DNA of 64,000 nucleotides from Spongiivirga sp046524175 (GCF_046524175.1 NZ_JBEFZF010000001.1:434001-498000); one strand, 5' to 3'. Numbered from the stretch's first letter, positions 44,103-53,049 are shown. Notes: generated from the sequence alone by a model not told the origin. A program made the numbers and translations.

Positions 44103-46196
44103 ATGAAATCCCGAATTAAACAACTTTCTTTACTATTGTTGGGTATATTTATCTTGTTTACCTCTTGTCAAAATGAGAGTGTTGAAGAGACTGACCCACA
44201 AACTGCTGGTGATTTGGTAACTCAGAATTCTGAGGTAGCCAATCTAGTACTTAATATGGCTGCCCGTGATGGGTCTTTTGACAATATTTTGGATAGAAAT
44301 CACTGTACGCAAATAAAACTACCAGTAACCGTTGTTGTACGCGATATTGAAATCACCTTAGATTCCGAAGAAGATTTAGAAACAATAGAGCGTTTGTTTG
44401 ACGAGTTTGAAGATGATTTAGATGAACTAGATTTCCTATTTCCGATCACAATTATATTAGCGGATCATACGGAGGTAGTTATTGAAAATGAAGATCAGCT
44501 TGAAGCATTAATAGAAGAATGTGAAGAAGACGATGATGATATTGAATGTATTGATTTTGAATACCCTATTACTATTTCTGTATTTAATGAGAATGAAGAA
44601 CAAATAGGAACCGAGACTTTTGAAAACGATGAACAACTATTCCGTTTTTTCAAAAACCTTGCTGAGAATGAGTTTGTAAGTTTCAACTTCCCTATGGTAT
44701 TGGTTGATTCTGAAGGTGAACGAGTAACTATTAATGATAATGATGAGTTAAAAGAAGCAATCCGTGTAGCTAGAAATGAATGTGATGAAGATGATGATGA
44801 TGATTATAACGATGATGATTTTAGCATAGAACGATTAGAGAATTACCTAGTTGAATGTCCCTTTACAGTACAGCATTTTGTGAGAGACGATAATGACCTT
44901 ACAGACGATTACTTCAGATATATTGTAGATTTTAAAGAAGATGGAACCTTGGTAGCATCTAGAATGCAAGATGGAGTACCTGTAAATGGTGAATGGGAAG
45001 TTACTGAAGGCGAAAACGGGCGTCCTGTATTGCTAATTAACTTAGGACAACTAACCGATTTTAACAATGAGTGGTTAGTGTATGAAATTGATGACGATAA
45101 GATTAAATTATTTGATGAAGGAAGTCGAATTATACTTCACCAAAAGTGTGAAGATGATGAGGAAGAAGGATATACTGAGGAGGAGTTAGACGCTATTATT
45201 AAAGAATGTAGCTGGGAAGTTGCTGCATTTAACCTTAACGGAAATGATATAACAGCCCAATACATGGGGTATAACATCACTTTTAAAGAAGATCAAACAG
45301 TTTCTGCAGTTTCTCCTAATTCTACTGATGCAGTAAGCGGTTCTTGGTCAACCCAAGGAGGTAATGAAGGTGAGGTATTCTTTCTTTGGGATATGGCGGA
45401 ACCGTTACAAGATTTAATGAACGATTGGAAATTGTACGAGCTTGATGAAGAACGTGTTAAGTTTATTGCTGGAGATTCTTATGTTATTTTAGAACGCAAT
45501 TGTGAAAACAATAACGAAACATGCGATACTATGGTTGTTGCAGAGATGTTAGAAACTTGTAAATGGAGGGTTGCAAAATATGATGGTAGTAATGGTTTCG
45601 ATGATTTCTTAATTGATTTTTCAAATAGAAACATTCATGCTTTCATAAATGGTAATGTTGAAGATGAAGGTAATTGGGATATTACCGAGTCGACAATCAA
45701 TTTTAATGATCTGTTTGCCAATCTGCAAGTAATTAATGGTAATTGGACGGTTACTGAGTGCGGTGATGATCGACTTGTAATGTTTAACGCAGAACAAAAA
45801 GAACTTATTCTTGAAAAAGATTGTGAAAGTTCAACCGACGGAGATATTGACGCTATTTTAAGCTATTTGCAACAAGGTGAATGGAAAGTGGCAGATTACG
45901 ATGATAGCGCTGTTCCTGGTACCGATGAAATGGACTACGATATATACACCTTTACCTTTACTGCTGATGGGAAAATGGTCGCAACCAACCCAAATATGGT
46001 TGAGACAGAAGGAACATACGATGTTTTTCGAGATGACAGTGGTACGTTAAAATTCGAAGTTCTTGATTTCGTGCAACCTGATCTTCTTGAGATGCTAGAC
46101 GGTGAGTTTGACATAGTGAAGGCGGAGGAAAACAGAATTGAAATCTTTGTAGAGTACTCACAAAGCACCAAAAAGGTGGTTTATGAAAAAATATAA
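44103..46196 (+). CDS. Large acidic lipoprotein built of two repeat types
   Basis: A 697-residue protein with a lipoprotein signal (LFTSC, cysteine 22). Two repeat families follow. Residues about 70-240 hold four copies of a roughly 40-residue unit of the type (F/Y)P(I/V)T(I/V)..., then a turn, then (I/V)xNDxEL, several ending in runs of Asp/Glu. Residues about 251-697 hold four copies of a roughly 100-residue lipocalin-like unit, each beginning near C(P/S/K)(F/W)xV and containing GxW and a terminal basic/cysteine element. The protein is extremely acidic, which suggests calcium or other cation binding at the cell surface. It is divergent from the sigma/FecR/receptor genes. Function unknown. 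Confidence 0.85.
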   Translation: MKSRIKQLSLLLLGIFILFTSCQNESVEETDPQTAGDLVTQNSEVANLVLNMAARDGSFDNILDRNHCTQIKLPVTVVVRDIEITLDSEEDLETIERLFDEFEDDLDELDFLFPITIILADHTEVVIENEDQLEALIEECEEDDDDIECIDFEYPITISVFNENEEQIGTETFENDEQLFRFFKNLAENEFVSFNFPMVLVDSEGERVTINDNDELKEAIRVARNECDEDDDDDYNDDDFSIERLENYLVECPFTVQHFVRDDNDLTDDYFRYIVDFKEDGTLVASRMQDGVPVNGEWEVTEGENGRPVLLINLGQLTDFNNEWLVYEIDDDKIKLFDEGSRIILHQKCEDDEEEGYTEEELDAIIKECSWEVAAFNLNGNDITAQYMGYNITFKEDQTVSAVSPNSTDAVSGSWSTQGGNEGEVFFLWDMAEPLQDLMNDWKLYELDEERVKFIAGDSYVILERNCENNNETCDTMVVAEMLETCKWRVAKYDGSNGFDDFLIDFSNRNIHAFINGNVEDEGNWDITESTINFNDLFANLQVINGNWTVTECGDDRLVMFNAEQKELILEKDCESSTDGDIDAILSYLQQGEWKVADYDDSAVPGTDEMDYDIYTFTFTADGKMVATNPNMVETEGTYDVFRDDSGTLKFEVLDFVQPDLLEMLDGEFDIVKAEENRIEIFVEYSQSTKKVVYEKI

Positions 46197-46242
46197 ATAA
46201 AACCATTAACCTGCTAATGTTAACTTAGGTTTTAGTTTGAGT

Positions 46243-46278
46243 GTAAAAGCTACCTTTTTGATCGGAGGTAGCTTTTAC
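46243..46278 (+). terminator. Strong terminator after the acidic lipoprotein gene
   Basis: GTAAAAGCTACCT (46243-46255) pairs perfectly with AGGTAGCTTTTAC (46266-46278) around a 10-base loop, followed by TTTTTACC. It lies 46 bases after the stop. Confidence 0.9.
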
Positions 46279-46380
46279 TTTTTACCGTAAGCTTATACTG
46301 ATTAAAAGATATTAATTTGTTAATTATAATCCTTTAAATCTAGTTTAGATAACTTAAATTAATGGTCGTATCTACAAAAA

Positions 46381-46510
46381 CAAAGCCCCGACATAAATGT
46401 CAGGGCTTTGTTGTACCATAGTAAGTTAAGTTGTTGTTGATAAGAGTTTGGGGACTCTATATTATAACATTGTAATTTAAGTATGAATGTTTGGGGCATT
46501 CGTATATAAA
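46381..46510 (-). ncRNA. Candidate small RNA on the minus strand
   Basis: 46381-46410 is a 14-base-pair hairpin with one mismatch (arms CAAAGCCC and GGGCTTTG outermost). On the minus strand it is followed by TTTTTGTAG, so it would end a minus-strand transcript; no protein-coding frame enters it. Directly upstream on that strand are two smaller hairpins with the same C-rich loop: 46481-46505 (9 pairs, loop CCCCAAA) and 46443-46458 (AGAGT/ACTCT, loop CCCCAA). The start of the transcript is not identified. Prediction only. Confidence 0.35.
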
Positions 46511-46710
46511 ACAATTCTACAATTAAAAACCCTACCTGTTTTTTTGTTATTTATAGGTCAAAATATGTAACCGTCTGATAATCAGTTTCTATATAAAATA
46601 ATTTTTAACATTTTTTTAAGAAAACACTTGTAACAAAAACAACTTATGTGCGTCTTACATGTGTGATTGTTCACAAACGTTCTTTAAAAAATTATTGTAA
46701 GATCTAAATT

Positions 46711-46752
46711 AAAAGAGCTTGTATCCTGCTTGTTTGGGATGGGTGCTTTTTT
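46711..46752 (+). terminator. Terminator-like hairpin, copy 1
   Basis: AGAGCTTGTATCC pairs imperfectly with GGGATGGGTGCTTTT, followed by T-rich sequence. It is strongly similar to a second hairpin at 46866-46905. No gene lies upstream of it on the plus strand within about 460 bases. Confidence 0.5.
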
Positions 46753-46865
46753 GTAAAAACCATATTGGACGTAATTCTCGGCTATGTTGAGAGTATCGTT
46801 GTTTATGTTTTAGATCAATACTTTTTTAACAAAGAAATTATCATCAATCAACAAGCACAAGGTCT

Positions 46866-46912
46866 AAAGAGCTTTTATCCTGATATTTGGGATAGAAGCT
46901 TTTTTATTTTTG
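46866..46912 (+). terminator. Terminator-like hairpin, copy 2, overlapping a -7 promoter box
   Basis: AGCTTTTATCC pairs with GGATAGAAGCT (one G-U pair), followed by a T tract. The T tract itself contains TATTTTTG (46905-46912), an exact TAnnTTTG box 16 bases before the amidase ATG. The stretch 46279-46927 otherwise holds no recognisable gene. Confidence 0.5.
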
Positions 46913-46927
46913 GTACTTTTAGATATC

Positions 46928-47620
46928 ATGCTTAAGTTAAAAAACGTAATTATTGTTGGGTTGTTAGGCGTTGTCTGCCTTATAATTCTGAGCTGTGCAA
47001 CTGCTCATATCATGGACAAACCTATCATTTTTGATCAAGTAAGAGATTCATTAACAATAGAATATTTAAATACACGCTATAAGCTAGATTCAGAAACACC
47101 ATCAATATCACCGAAGATGGTAGTGATTCATCATACAGTGATACCGACTTTTGAAAAATCATTTAAAGCATTTAATAATCCACTTTTACCAAATTCTCGG
47201 CCTGAAATTGCTGGGGCTGGTAATTTGAATGTTTCATCGCATTTTATGGTTGATAGAGATGGCACTATTTACCGATTAATGCCAGAAACGAAAATGGCAC
47301 GTCACGTTATTGGACTTAATCATTGTTCCATAGGTATTGAAAACGTTGGTGGCACAAAAGAAACTCCGCTTACCAAAAAGCAATTGAATTCAAATATTAA
47401 GTTAGTTAAATACTTGGCTAGCAAATATCCCATAGAGTATGTAATAGGTCATTATCAGTATACACTGTTTGAAAATACTCCGCTTTGGTTAGAGGTAGAT
47501 GATAACTATCGCACACCCAAGAACGATCCTGACGAGCAGTTTTTGAAAGGTATTTTAAATAAAACCACTCACTTCAATTTTAAACCAGTTCCAGTTCAGA
47601 AAGAGTCAAATACCAATTAG
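46928..47620 (+). CDS. PGRP/Amidase_2-type N-acetylmuramoyl-L-alanine amidase lipoprotein
   Basis: A 230-residue lipoprotein (signal ending IILSC, cysteine 23) with an Amidase_2 domain. The first zinc histidine is in VIHHT (68-69). SSHFMVDRDGTIYRLMPE and ARHVIGLNHCSIGIENVG match the fold, and NDPDEQF supplies the last conserved block. Start is the ATG at 46928; an in-frame TTG at 46910 lies within a promoter-like T tract. The enzyme would trim peptidoglycan from a membrane-anchored position. Both flanks are gene-poor. Confidence 0.82.
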   Translation: MLKLKNVIIVGLLGVVCLIILSCATAHIMDKPIIFDQVRDSLTIEYLNTRYKLDSETPSISPKMVVIHHTVIPTFEKSFKAFNNPLLPNSRPEIAGAGNLNVSSHFMVDRDGTIYRLMPETKMARHVIGLNHCSIGIENVGGTKETPLTKKQLNSNIKLVKYLASKYPIEYVIGHYQYTLFENTPLWLEVDDNYRTPKNDPDEQFLKGILNKTTHFNFKPVPVQKESNTN

Positions 47621-47739
47621 TAAGAGATGATAAGCGGTGATTCATTTTGAGTTGTTATTTGCTGTTGTACGAACTTATTTCATCGTTTCACCATTTTTAA
47701 TTCGGTTTGGGATTGAAAATACCAATTGACTAAAAAAAG

Positions 47740-47779
47740 AAAGTTCAACATCAAATCTAAAATTTGCATGTTGAACTTT
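47740..47779 (-). terminator. Long hairpin, minus-strand terminator
   Basis: AAAGTTCAACAT (47740-47751) pairs perfectly with ATGTTGAACTTT (47768-47779), and the interior CAAAT/ATTTG extends the stem to 17 pairs with one bulge and loop CTAAA. On the minus strand it is followed by CTTTTTTTAG, so the terminator points that way. The gap 47621-48050 has no convincing gene on the plus strand. Confidence 0.65.
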
Positions 47780-47805
47780 ATTATCGTTAAAAGTAGTTTA
47801 TCAGA

Positions 47806-47877
47806 CTATTTCTTTTGGGGCTTGAACGTCGTGTTTCTTTTTAGAGACATTCGAAGAATGCTTACTTTATGTTTCAT
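47806..47877 (-). CDS. Possible 23-residue basic peptide gene
   Basis: A short frame (MKHKVSILRMSLKR, then seven residues, ending PQKK) precedes the minus-strand hairpin terminator at 47740-47779. It is very basic. I include it because something on this strand must feed the terminator. It may equally be an untranslated RNA. Low confidence. Confidence 0.2.
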   Translation of the reverse strand: MKHKVSILRMSLKRNTTFKPQKK

Positions 47878-48050
47878 TACGGTCAAAAAGATCAAGCTTT
47901 CAAAAAAACTTTTGTTGCAATTAGTGATTGCTTACAGATATAAAACAAACAGCATGCCAAAAACCCTACCTTGAAAACAAATTTTATTGATAAAAACTCA
48001 TTTTTTTTGGTTTATTTTTATCGCATTAATATCATTTAACCGTATTTATA

Positions 48051-48566
48051 ATGAATGTTGCAGTTGTAGAAAAACATGAATATAACCCATATTACCAACC
48101 GTATTTCGATAAAATGTCGGGCGTTGAACTTATTGAAGGGTTAAAAGAAGATCATCGAGATACACTTAGTTTCCTAGATAAGCTACCTGAGAATAAATTA
48201 GAATATCGGTATGAAGAGGGTAAGTGGACTATTAAGGAGTTATTGGTACATCTTTTAGATGCCGAACGTATTTTTGCATATCGTGCCTTACGTTTTGCAA
48301 GAAAAGATACGACTCCTTTAGCCGGTTTTGAGCAAGATGACTATGTTCGCCCTTCAAAAGCCAATAGCAGGAGTTTGTCTTCTTTACGAAATGAGTTTAA
48401 TGCACTGCGACTTGCTAATATTGAATTATTTAAAAACATGGATGACGAGATGCTTAGGGAAATAGGAATGGCCAGCGGTAGTGATATGTCGAGTAGAGCA
48501 GCGGCTTTTATGATTATTGGTCATAGTAGGCACCACCGACAAATAATTGAAGAACGTTATTTATAA
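48051..48566 (+). CDS. DinB-family protein (putative metal-dependent hydrolase)
   Basis: A 171-residue four-helix-bundle protein of the DinB/YfiT superfamily. The three-histidine metal site is visible: one histidine in ELLVHLLDAE and two in GHSRHHRQII near the end. Members include thiol-dependent transferases and hydrolases; many are uncharacterised. Soluble, no signal peptide. It is followed 60 bases later by an S41 protease on the same strand. Confidence 0.85.
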   Translation: MNVAVVEKHEYNPYYQPYFDKMSGVELIEGLKEDHRDTLSFLDKLPENKLEYRYEEGKWTIKELLVHLLDAERIFAYRALRFARKDTTPLAGFEQDDYVRPSKANSRSLSSLRNEFNALRLANIELFKNMDDEMLREIGMASGSDMSSRAAAFMIIGHSRHHRQIIEERYL

Positions 48567-48626
48567 AGAAATGAAACAGCTTGTCATAGCGCTTAAAGGG
48601 CAAATACATCAAAAGAGAGATACAAT

Positions 48627-49712
48627 ATGAAGAACATTATAGTATTGCTGTTTTTTTTGATTACTCAAATGGTACTGTGTCAAGGTGAACAAATTAAAGA
48701 ACCGGTAAAGAACTTCAATAAGCTGTGGAAAGTATTTGACGAAAGATATGCAAACTTCAAGTTAAAGAATGTCGATTGGAACGCTATATATAAAAAATAC
48801 CGACCGCTTATAAATGAGCAAACTACCAATGACAGTTTATTTACAGTTTGTAATCAAATGCTACTAGAATTAAAGGATGGACATATCAATTTAATTCAGT
48901 ACGGAAAAAACAATAAGATAATCAACAAAGGTGATGATGGCAGCCCATCAATGTTTCTTCAGAATTTTCCGCTTTCTAAAGACAATACCCCCAATATTTA
49001 TCAACTTCTAGAAACAACTAACAATACGCTGAAAAGCAATGGTTTTTTGAAACTAGGTGTTTCTCAAAAAGGGTCAATGGAATATTTGATGTCCAAAAAT
49101 TACGGTTATCTAAGGGTTTTGTCCATGGGAAATTTATCTTTAAGCGAATACAAGAAACATGCTGATAATGCAGTAAAGGCATTTGAAAATTTAAAAGGTG
49201 TCATAATAGATGTAAGATTTAATGGTGGTGGTGATGATAAGGCTTCGTTTGCAATCGCAAATAGATTCGCGGATAAAAAAAGAATTGGTCACTATAAAAA
49301 TGAAAGAAAAAAGGGAACCTCTGAATTTAAAAAGCTTCAAACTAAATACATCGAGCCGGCAGGAGAAATACAGTTTACAGGACCTATAATAGTGCTAACG
49401 AGTGATCTTACGGCAAGTGCTGCGGAAGTTTTTACTATGATAATGAAAGAGTTACCCTATGTAATTGTGATTGGAGGAAAAACCAACGGAATTTTCTCTG
49501 ACATGTATAATTTTAGGTTACCTAACGGATGGCTAGTGACGTTATCACATCAACAATATTTCTCAGCCGCAATGAATAATTATGAAGGTATCGGAATAAC
49601 GCCAGATATTGAATTATTGAATAAACCGGAAGATATAGGGAACGGAATTGACCCTTTAATAGCAGAATCAATTAAAAAATTAAATAAAAAGAGCAGTCGT
49701 AATGACTACTAA
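48627..49712 (+). CDS. S41-family peptidase, exported
   Basis: A 361-residue protein with a signal peptide (1-19, ending MVLCQ) and a C-terminal-processing-protease-like S41 catalytic domain. GVIIDVRFNGGGD and VLTSDLTASAAEVFTMIM carry the conserved region with the nucleophile serine; GGKTNGIFS follows. No PDZ domain is apparent between the tail-binding N-terminal region and the core, unlike classical CtpA. It would act in the periplasm; the VLCQ site could also be a lipoprotein cleavage site. Confidence 0.82.
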   Translation: MKNIIVLLFFLITQMVLCQGEQIKEPVKNFNKLWKVFDERYANFKLKNVDWNAIYKKYRPLINEQTTNDSLFTVCNQMLLELKDGHINLIQYGKNNKIINKGDDGSPSMFLQNFPLSKDNTPNIYQLLETTNNTLKSNGFLKLGVSQKGSMEYLMSKNYGYLRVLSMGNLSLSEYKKHADNAVKAFENLKGVIIDVRFNGGGDDKASFAIANRFADKKRIGHYKNERKKGTSEFKKLQTKYIEPAGEIQFTGPIIVLTSDLTASAAEVFTMIMKELPYVIVIGGKTNGIFSDMYNFRLPNGWLVTLSHQQYFSAAMNNYEGIGITPDIELLNKPEDIGNGIDPLIAESIKKLNKKSSRNDY

Positions 49713-49796
49713 TGATTACCTTTTTTGCAGCGATATTATAACTTCACAATTGATCAATTAAAGATAGCATTCCTAAAAAAGAACCAGGGTACATGG

Positions 49797-50090
49797 CTAC
49801 CTATCCTCTGGAGCTTCTTCAGGTAGCGGAATCACAGCGTCTGGGTTATTCATATCCTTTGCCTCATAATTATCGGCGTCAAAATTTTCCATATGCTTTG
49901 CTAAGTGTGTACTTACCTTCACTAAATAAATAGTGTCGCTTGTACGAACTTCAACGGCGTCAATGGTTTCGTTTTTGTGGTTTGTAAATGATATGACATG
50001 ACCATCGTCATAACCGTACGGATATTTGGCAACCAAAAGAGAAAGAATATCTGGGGTTAATTTTTTAATATCTACTATTTTCCGTTGCAT
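49797..50090 (-). CDS. Conserved hypothetical protein
   Basis: A 97-residue acidic cytoplasmic protein, starting at the ATG at 50090 (MQRKIVDIKKL); a TTG two codons earlier is in frame. It has an N-terminal helical part and a beta-rich part (EAVEVRTSDTIYLVKVS-like), ending in a Pro/Glu-rich tail. It resembles a small conserved flavobacterial family of unknown function usually found near aroB. It lies 68 bases downstream of aroB on the same strand. Confidence 0.65.
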   Translation of the reverse strand: MQRKIVDIKKLTPDILSLLVAKYPYGYDDGHVISFTNHKNETIDAVEVRTSDTIYLVKVSTHLAKHMENFDADNYEAKDMNNPDAVIPLPEEAPEDR

Positions 50091-50164
50091 ATCCAAAAGA
50101 TTTAAGCGGTTAGTAAAATATTGCAGGTAAGTTTAAAGTTAGCTAAAAAACTAATGCAAATGAA

Positions 50165-51232
50165 TTAAACTCGATAAAAAGCGAATGCCGCTGAAATTTG
50201 TTTTTCACGTACTTCAACATCTAATAGATGCTTACCTATGTCGCTTAATAACACGAAGTTAATGTTGCCAAACGAATTCTTCTTATCGTGAATTAGTAGC
50301 TGCTTGATTTCATTTAAATCATCTTCGGTAATATCGACAGGATCATAAATGCTTAGGATTTCTTTTTTAATATCGATTAGTTTCTCTTCTGGAAAATCAA
50401 ATAGTTGTTTTGACAAATGAGTAGCTAGAATCATCCCTATGGCAATGGCCTCGCCATGCAATAACAATTCCTTTTCAGGATGAGCTAAAAAATAGGATTC
50501 TACCGCATGGCCCAAGGTATGGCCAAAATTTAGTGTTTTTCGTAATCCGTTTTCCAGAGCATCTTCCAGTACAACATCATTTTTTATGTGTACTGATCGT
50601 ATGATGATAACTTCTAATTCTTCTAATGTTTTTTCTTTAATATTTTTTACTAGCTGCCAGTCTTTATCACTTGTAATTAGCGCGTGCTTCAATATTTCTG
50701 CATAGCCGGAGCGTAACTGTTCATCAGGAAGTGTGCTTAAATAATAGGGATCAACAATTACCATTTCCCCTTCGTTAAAAACACCTACTTGATTTTTTAA
50801 ACTACCAAGGTCAACACCAGTTTTACCACCAACGGAAGCATCAACCATAGAAAGTAGGGTAGTGGGGACATTAATAAATTCAATTCCCCGTTTAAAAGTA
50901 GAAGCTATAAAGCCACCCATATCAGTAATAACACCACCACCTAAGTTAATCATTAAGCTCTTTCTGTCTCCATTTAGCTCTGACATAGCATTCCAAACAC
51001 CGGCACAGGTTTCAATAGTTTTATTGACCTCTCCTGATTCAATCTCAATAATTTCTATGGTCACTTTCGTCTCCAGGGCACCTAAAAAATAGGGCAGGCA
51101 ATGCTCATGTGTATTTTCATCAACCAGAACAAATATGATTGAAAATTGATTTTTAGAGAGAAAAGAGTTGAGTTTTTGGTAGCCAATGCCGCCAAAATAA
51201 ATGTCGCTATTGTTCGATCTTAGGTGCTGCAT
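50165..51232 (-). CDS. aroB: 3-dehydroquinate synthase
   Basis: A 355-residue enzyme, second in the shikimate route, converting DAHP to dehydroquinate with NAD+ and a divalent metal. GGGVITDMGGFIAS is the NAD-binding loop, VPTTLLSMVDASVGGKTGVD supplies catalytic residues, and the zinc ligands include a glutamate in SGYAEILKHALI and histidines in LNFGHTLGHAVES and HGEAIAIGM. It feeds chorismate, needed by the menaquinone genes downstream. Confidence 0.95.
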   Translation of the reverse strand: MQHLRSNNSDIYFGGIGYQKLNSFLSKNQFSIIFVLVDENTHEHCLPYFLGALETKVTIEIIEIESGEVNKTIETCAGVWNAMSELNGDRKSLMINLGGGVITDMGGFIASTFKRGIEFINVPTTLLSMVDASVGGKTGVDLGSLKNQVGVFNEGEMVIVDPYYLSTLPDEQLRSGYAEILKHALITSDKDWQLVKNIKEKTLEELEVIIIRSVHIKNDVVLEDALENGLRKTLNFGHTLGHAVESYFLAHPEKELLLHGEAIAIGMILATHLSKQLFDFPEEKLIDIKKEILSIYDPVDITEDDLNEIKQLLIHDKKNSFGNINFVLLSDIGKHLLDVEVREKQISAAFAFYRV

Positions 51233-51322
51233 GAAGCTTACTTTATAGGTCGGAAAATTAAGCAGAAAATGGGAAATAGAATAGCTGCTACTTAATTATA
51301 TTTGTAATATTTTTTGTTGAAA

Positions 51323-52498
51323 ATGGTAGCAGAAAACATCTTCGAAAACACTCAAAATGCATTTGCATTAAAAACCGACAGCGAACTGGAACGCGCTTAT
51401 TTTTTGTTTAAACTTATTGGCAATGAACCCTTGGTAAAGATTGGAACAGCAGTAACTAATTTTGCTTTGAAAGCTCATTTGCCGGTCGAAGGCTTGATTC
51501 GTGCTACCGTATTCGATCATTTTTGTGGCGGGGTAACCGAGTCTGACTGTTTACCCAAGATAGACAAGATGTATCGGAAAGGAATACAAGCTATTCTTGA
51601 TTATTCAGTAGAAGGAAAAGAGAGCGATGAAGATTTTGATGCCGCAATGAAGAAAAAGGTATCACTTATTGAGTTTGCTAATAATAAAGATGAGATTCCG
51701 TTTGCAGTAATGAAACCAACCGCTTTGGGACGCTTTGCTATTTGGCAAAAAATAACTGAAAAGAAAGCGCTATCAGCTGATGAACAATCAGAATGGAATC
51801 GAACTAAAGAACGCATTAATACAATTTGTAAAGCAGCGCATGATGCCAATGTTGGTTTATTAATTGATGCTGAAGAAAGTTGGATGCAAGATGCAAGCGA
51901 TGATCTGGTAGAAGAAATGATGCGGTTATATAATAAGAAAAGCTGCATTATCTATAATACGCTGCAATGCTACCGCTGGGACCGCTTAGATTATTTGAAA
52001 GCACTACATATAAAAGGAAAGGAAGAGGGCTTTATTGTAGGAATGAAGATCGTACGTGGAGCCTATATGGAAAAAGAGAATGATCGTGCTGAAGAACATG
52101 GATATCCAACTCCGATTTGCAAGGATAAAGCTACAACTGATGAGAATTATAATGTTTGTATGCGATATATTCTTGATCATTTAGACGACATTGCTCTATT
52201 TGTAGGAACACATAATGAGGCCAGTACATATTTATGTCTACAGCTAATGGAAGAATTGGGCGTTGAAAAAGATAACGATAACGTTTGGTTTGGTCAACTA
52301 TACGGTATGAGTGATCAAATTACTTACAACCTTGCCGAAGAAGGATACAATACGATCAAATTAATTCCATTCGGACCCGTTAAGGAAGTGATGCCTTATT
52401 TAATACGAAGAGCGGAAGAAAATACCTCGGTTGCCGGTCAAACTAATCGGGAATTAGATCTTTTGAAAAAAGAGCGAGCGAGACGAAAGTTAGATTAG
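51323..52498 (+). CDS. Proline dehydrogenase
   Basis: A 391-residue FAD-dependent proline dehydrogenase of the PutA/PRODH TIM-barrel family, started at the ATG at 51323 (in-frame TTG codons precede it). MKIVRGAYMEKE and the C-terminal RRAEENTSVAGQTNREL are the family signatures. It is the monofunctional form; no P5C dehydrogenase is fused or adjacent. At the membrane it passes electrons to quinone. Its stop overlaps the stop of the convergent GNAT gene by 4 bases. Confidence 0.93.
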   Translation: MVAENIFENTQNAFALKTDSELERAYFLFKLIGNEPLVKIGTAVTNFALKAHLPVEGLIRATVFDHFCGGVTESDCLPKIDKMYRKGIQAILDYSVEGKESDEDFDAAMKKKVSLIEFANNKDEIPFAVMKPTALGRFAIWQKITEKKALSADEQSEWNRTKERINTICKAAHDANVGLLIDAEESWMQDASDDLVEEMMRLYNKKSCIIYNTLQCYRWDRLDYLKALHIKGKEEGFIVGMKIVRGAYMEKENDRAEEHGYPTPICKDKATTDENYNVCMRYILDHLDDIALFVGTHNEASTYLCLQLMEELGVEKDNDNVWFGQLYGMSDQITYNLAEEGYNTIKLIPFGPVKEVMPYLIRRAEENTSVAGQTNRELDLLKKERARRKLD

Positions 52499-53049
52499 GT
52501 TCTGGCTTCCCACTCTCGTTTTAAAATGCCATAACAGCAAGAACTGCGTTTAAATCCGTTTTTCACAAAAGTATTTTCTCGCAATATACCTTCTAAAATA
52601 GCACCTAGCTTTTCAACAGCTTTTCGCGACCTGATGTTGCGTTCATCAATTCGAAATTCTACTTTTTCAAAACCAGCTTGTTTAAAAGCATGATTTAACA
52701 TCAGGTATTTCATGTGCGTGTTTAATCCGCTGCCCTGTACTTCGCGAGCAATCCAAGTCCACCCAATGTGCAATACTTTATTCTGGTCGTCAATATGACC
52801 ATAGCGAGTACTGCCAACAATAGTGCCACTCCTTTTGTCTAAAATAGCGTAGGGAGCAGCCATTTGATCATCCCTTAATTGTAATGCCTTGTCAATGTAA
52901 TTATTTAGTTTTTCTTTGGTTGAAATGTCCGAAGGGCCGTACATATGTATGTCAAGTTGTTTGGCCACCTCCCATAGTGCATTTAAATGAGATTTATCGA
53001 GTGGAATAAGCTGTACGATATCATCTTCTAAAATTTGGTATAGATTCAT
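52495..53049 (-). CDS. GNAT-family N-acetyltransferase
   Basis: A 184-residue acetyltransferase of the RimJ/RimL-like Acetyltransf_3 type. The acetyl-CoA loop is degenerate (REVQGSGLNTHMKYLML, in place of R/QxxGxG/A) and FRIDERNIRSRKAVEKLGAILEG is the typical C-terminal signature. Substrate unknown. It overlaps the upstream esterase by 4 bases (ATGA) and is last in a minus-strand cluster headed by TetR. Confidence 0.85.
   Translation of the reverse strand: MNLYQILEDDIVQLIPLDKSHLNALWEVAKQLDIHMYGPSDISTKEKLNNYIDKALQLRDDQMAAPYAILDKRSGTIVGSTRYGHIDDQNKVLHIGWTWIAREVQGSGLNTHMKYLMLNHAFKQAGFEKVEFRIDERNIRSRKAVEKLGAILEGILRENTFVKNGFKRSSCCYGILKREWEART

Noticed and set aside
45935..46206. Two minus-strand frames opposite the end of the acidic lipoprotein gene
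   Set aside because: They are antisense shadows caused by the biased composition of the acidic repeats.
47726..47974. Plus-strand 82-codon open frame in the gap before the DinB gene
   Set aside because: Starts TTG-like, is full of Lys/Ile/Phe from AT-rich DNA, overlaps the strong hairpin at 47740-47779 and resembles no family.
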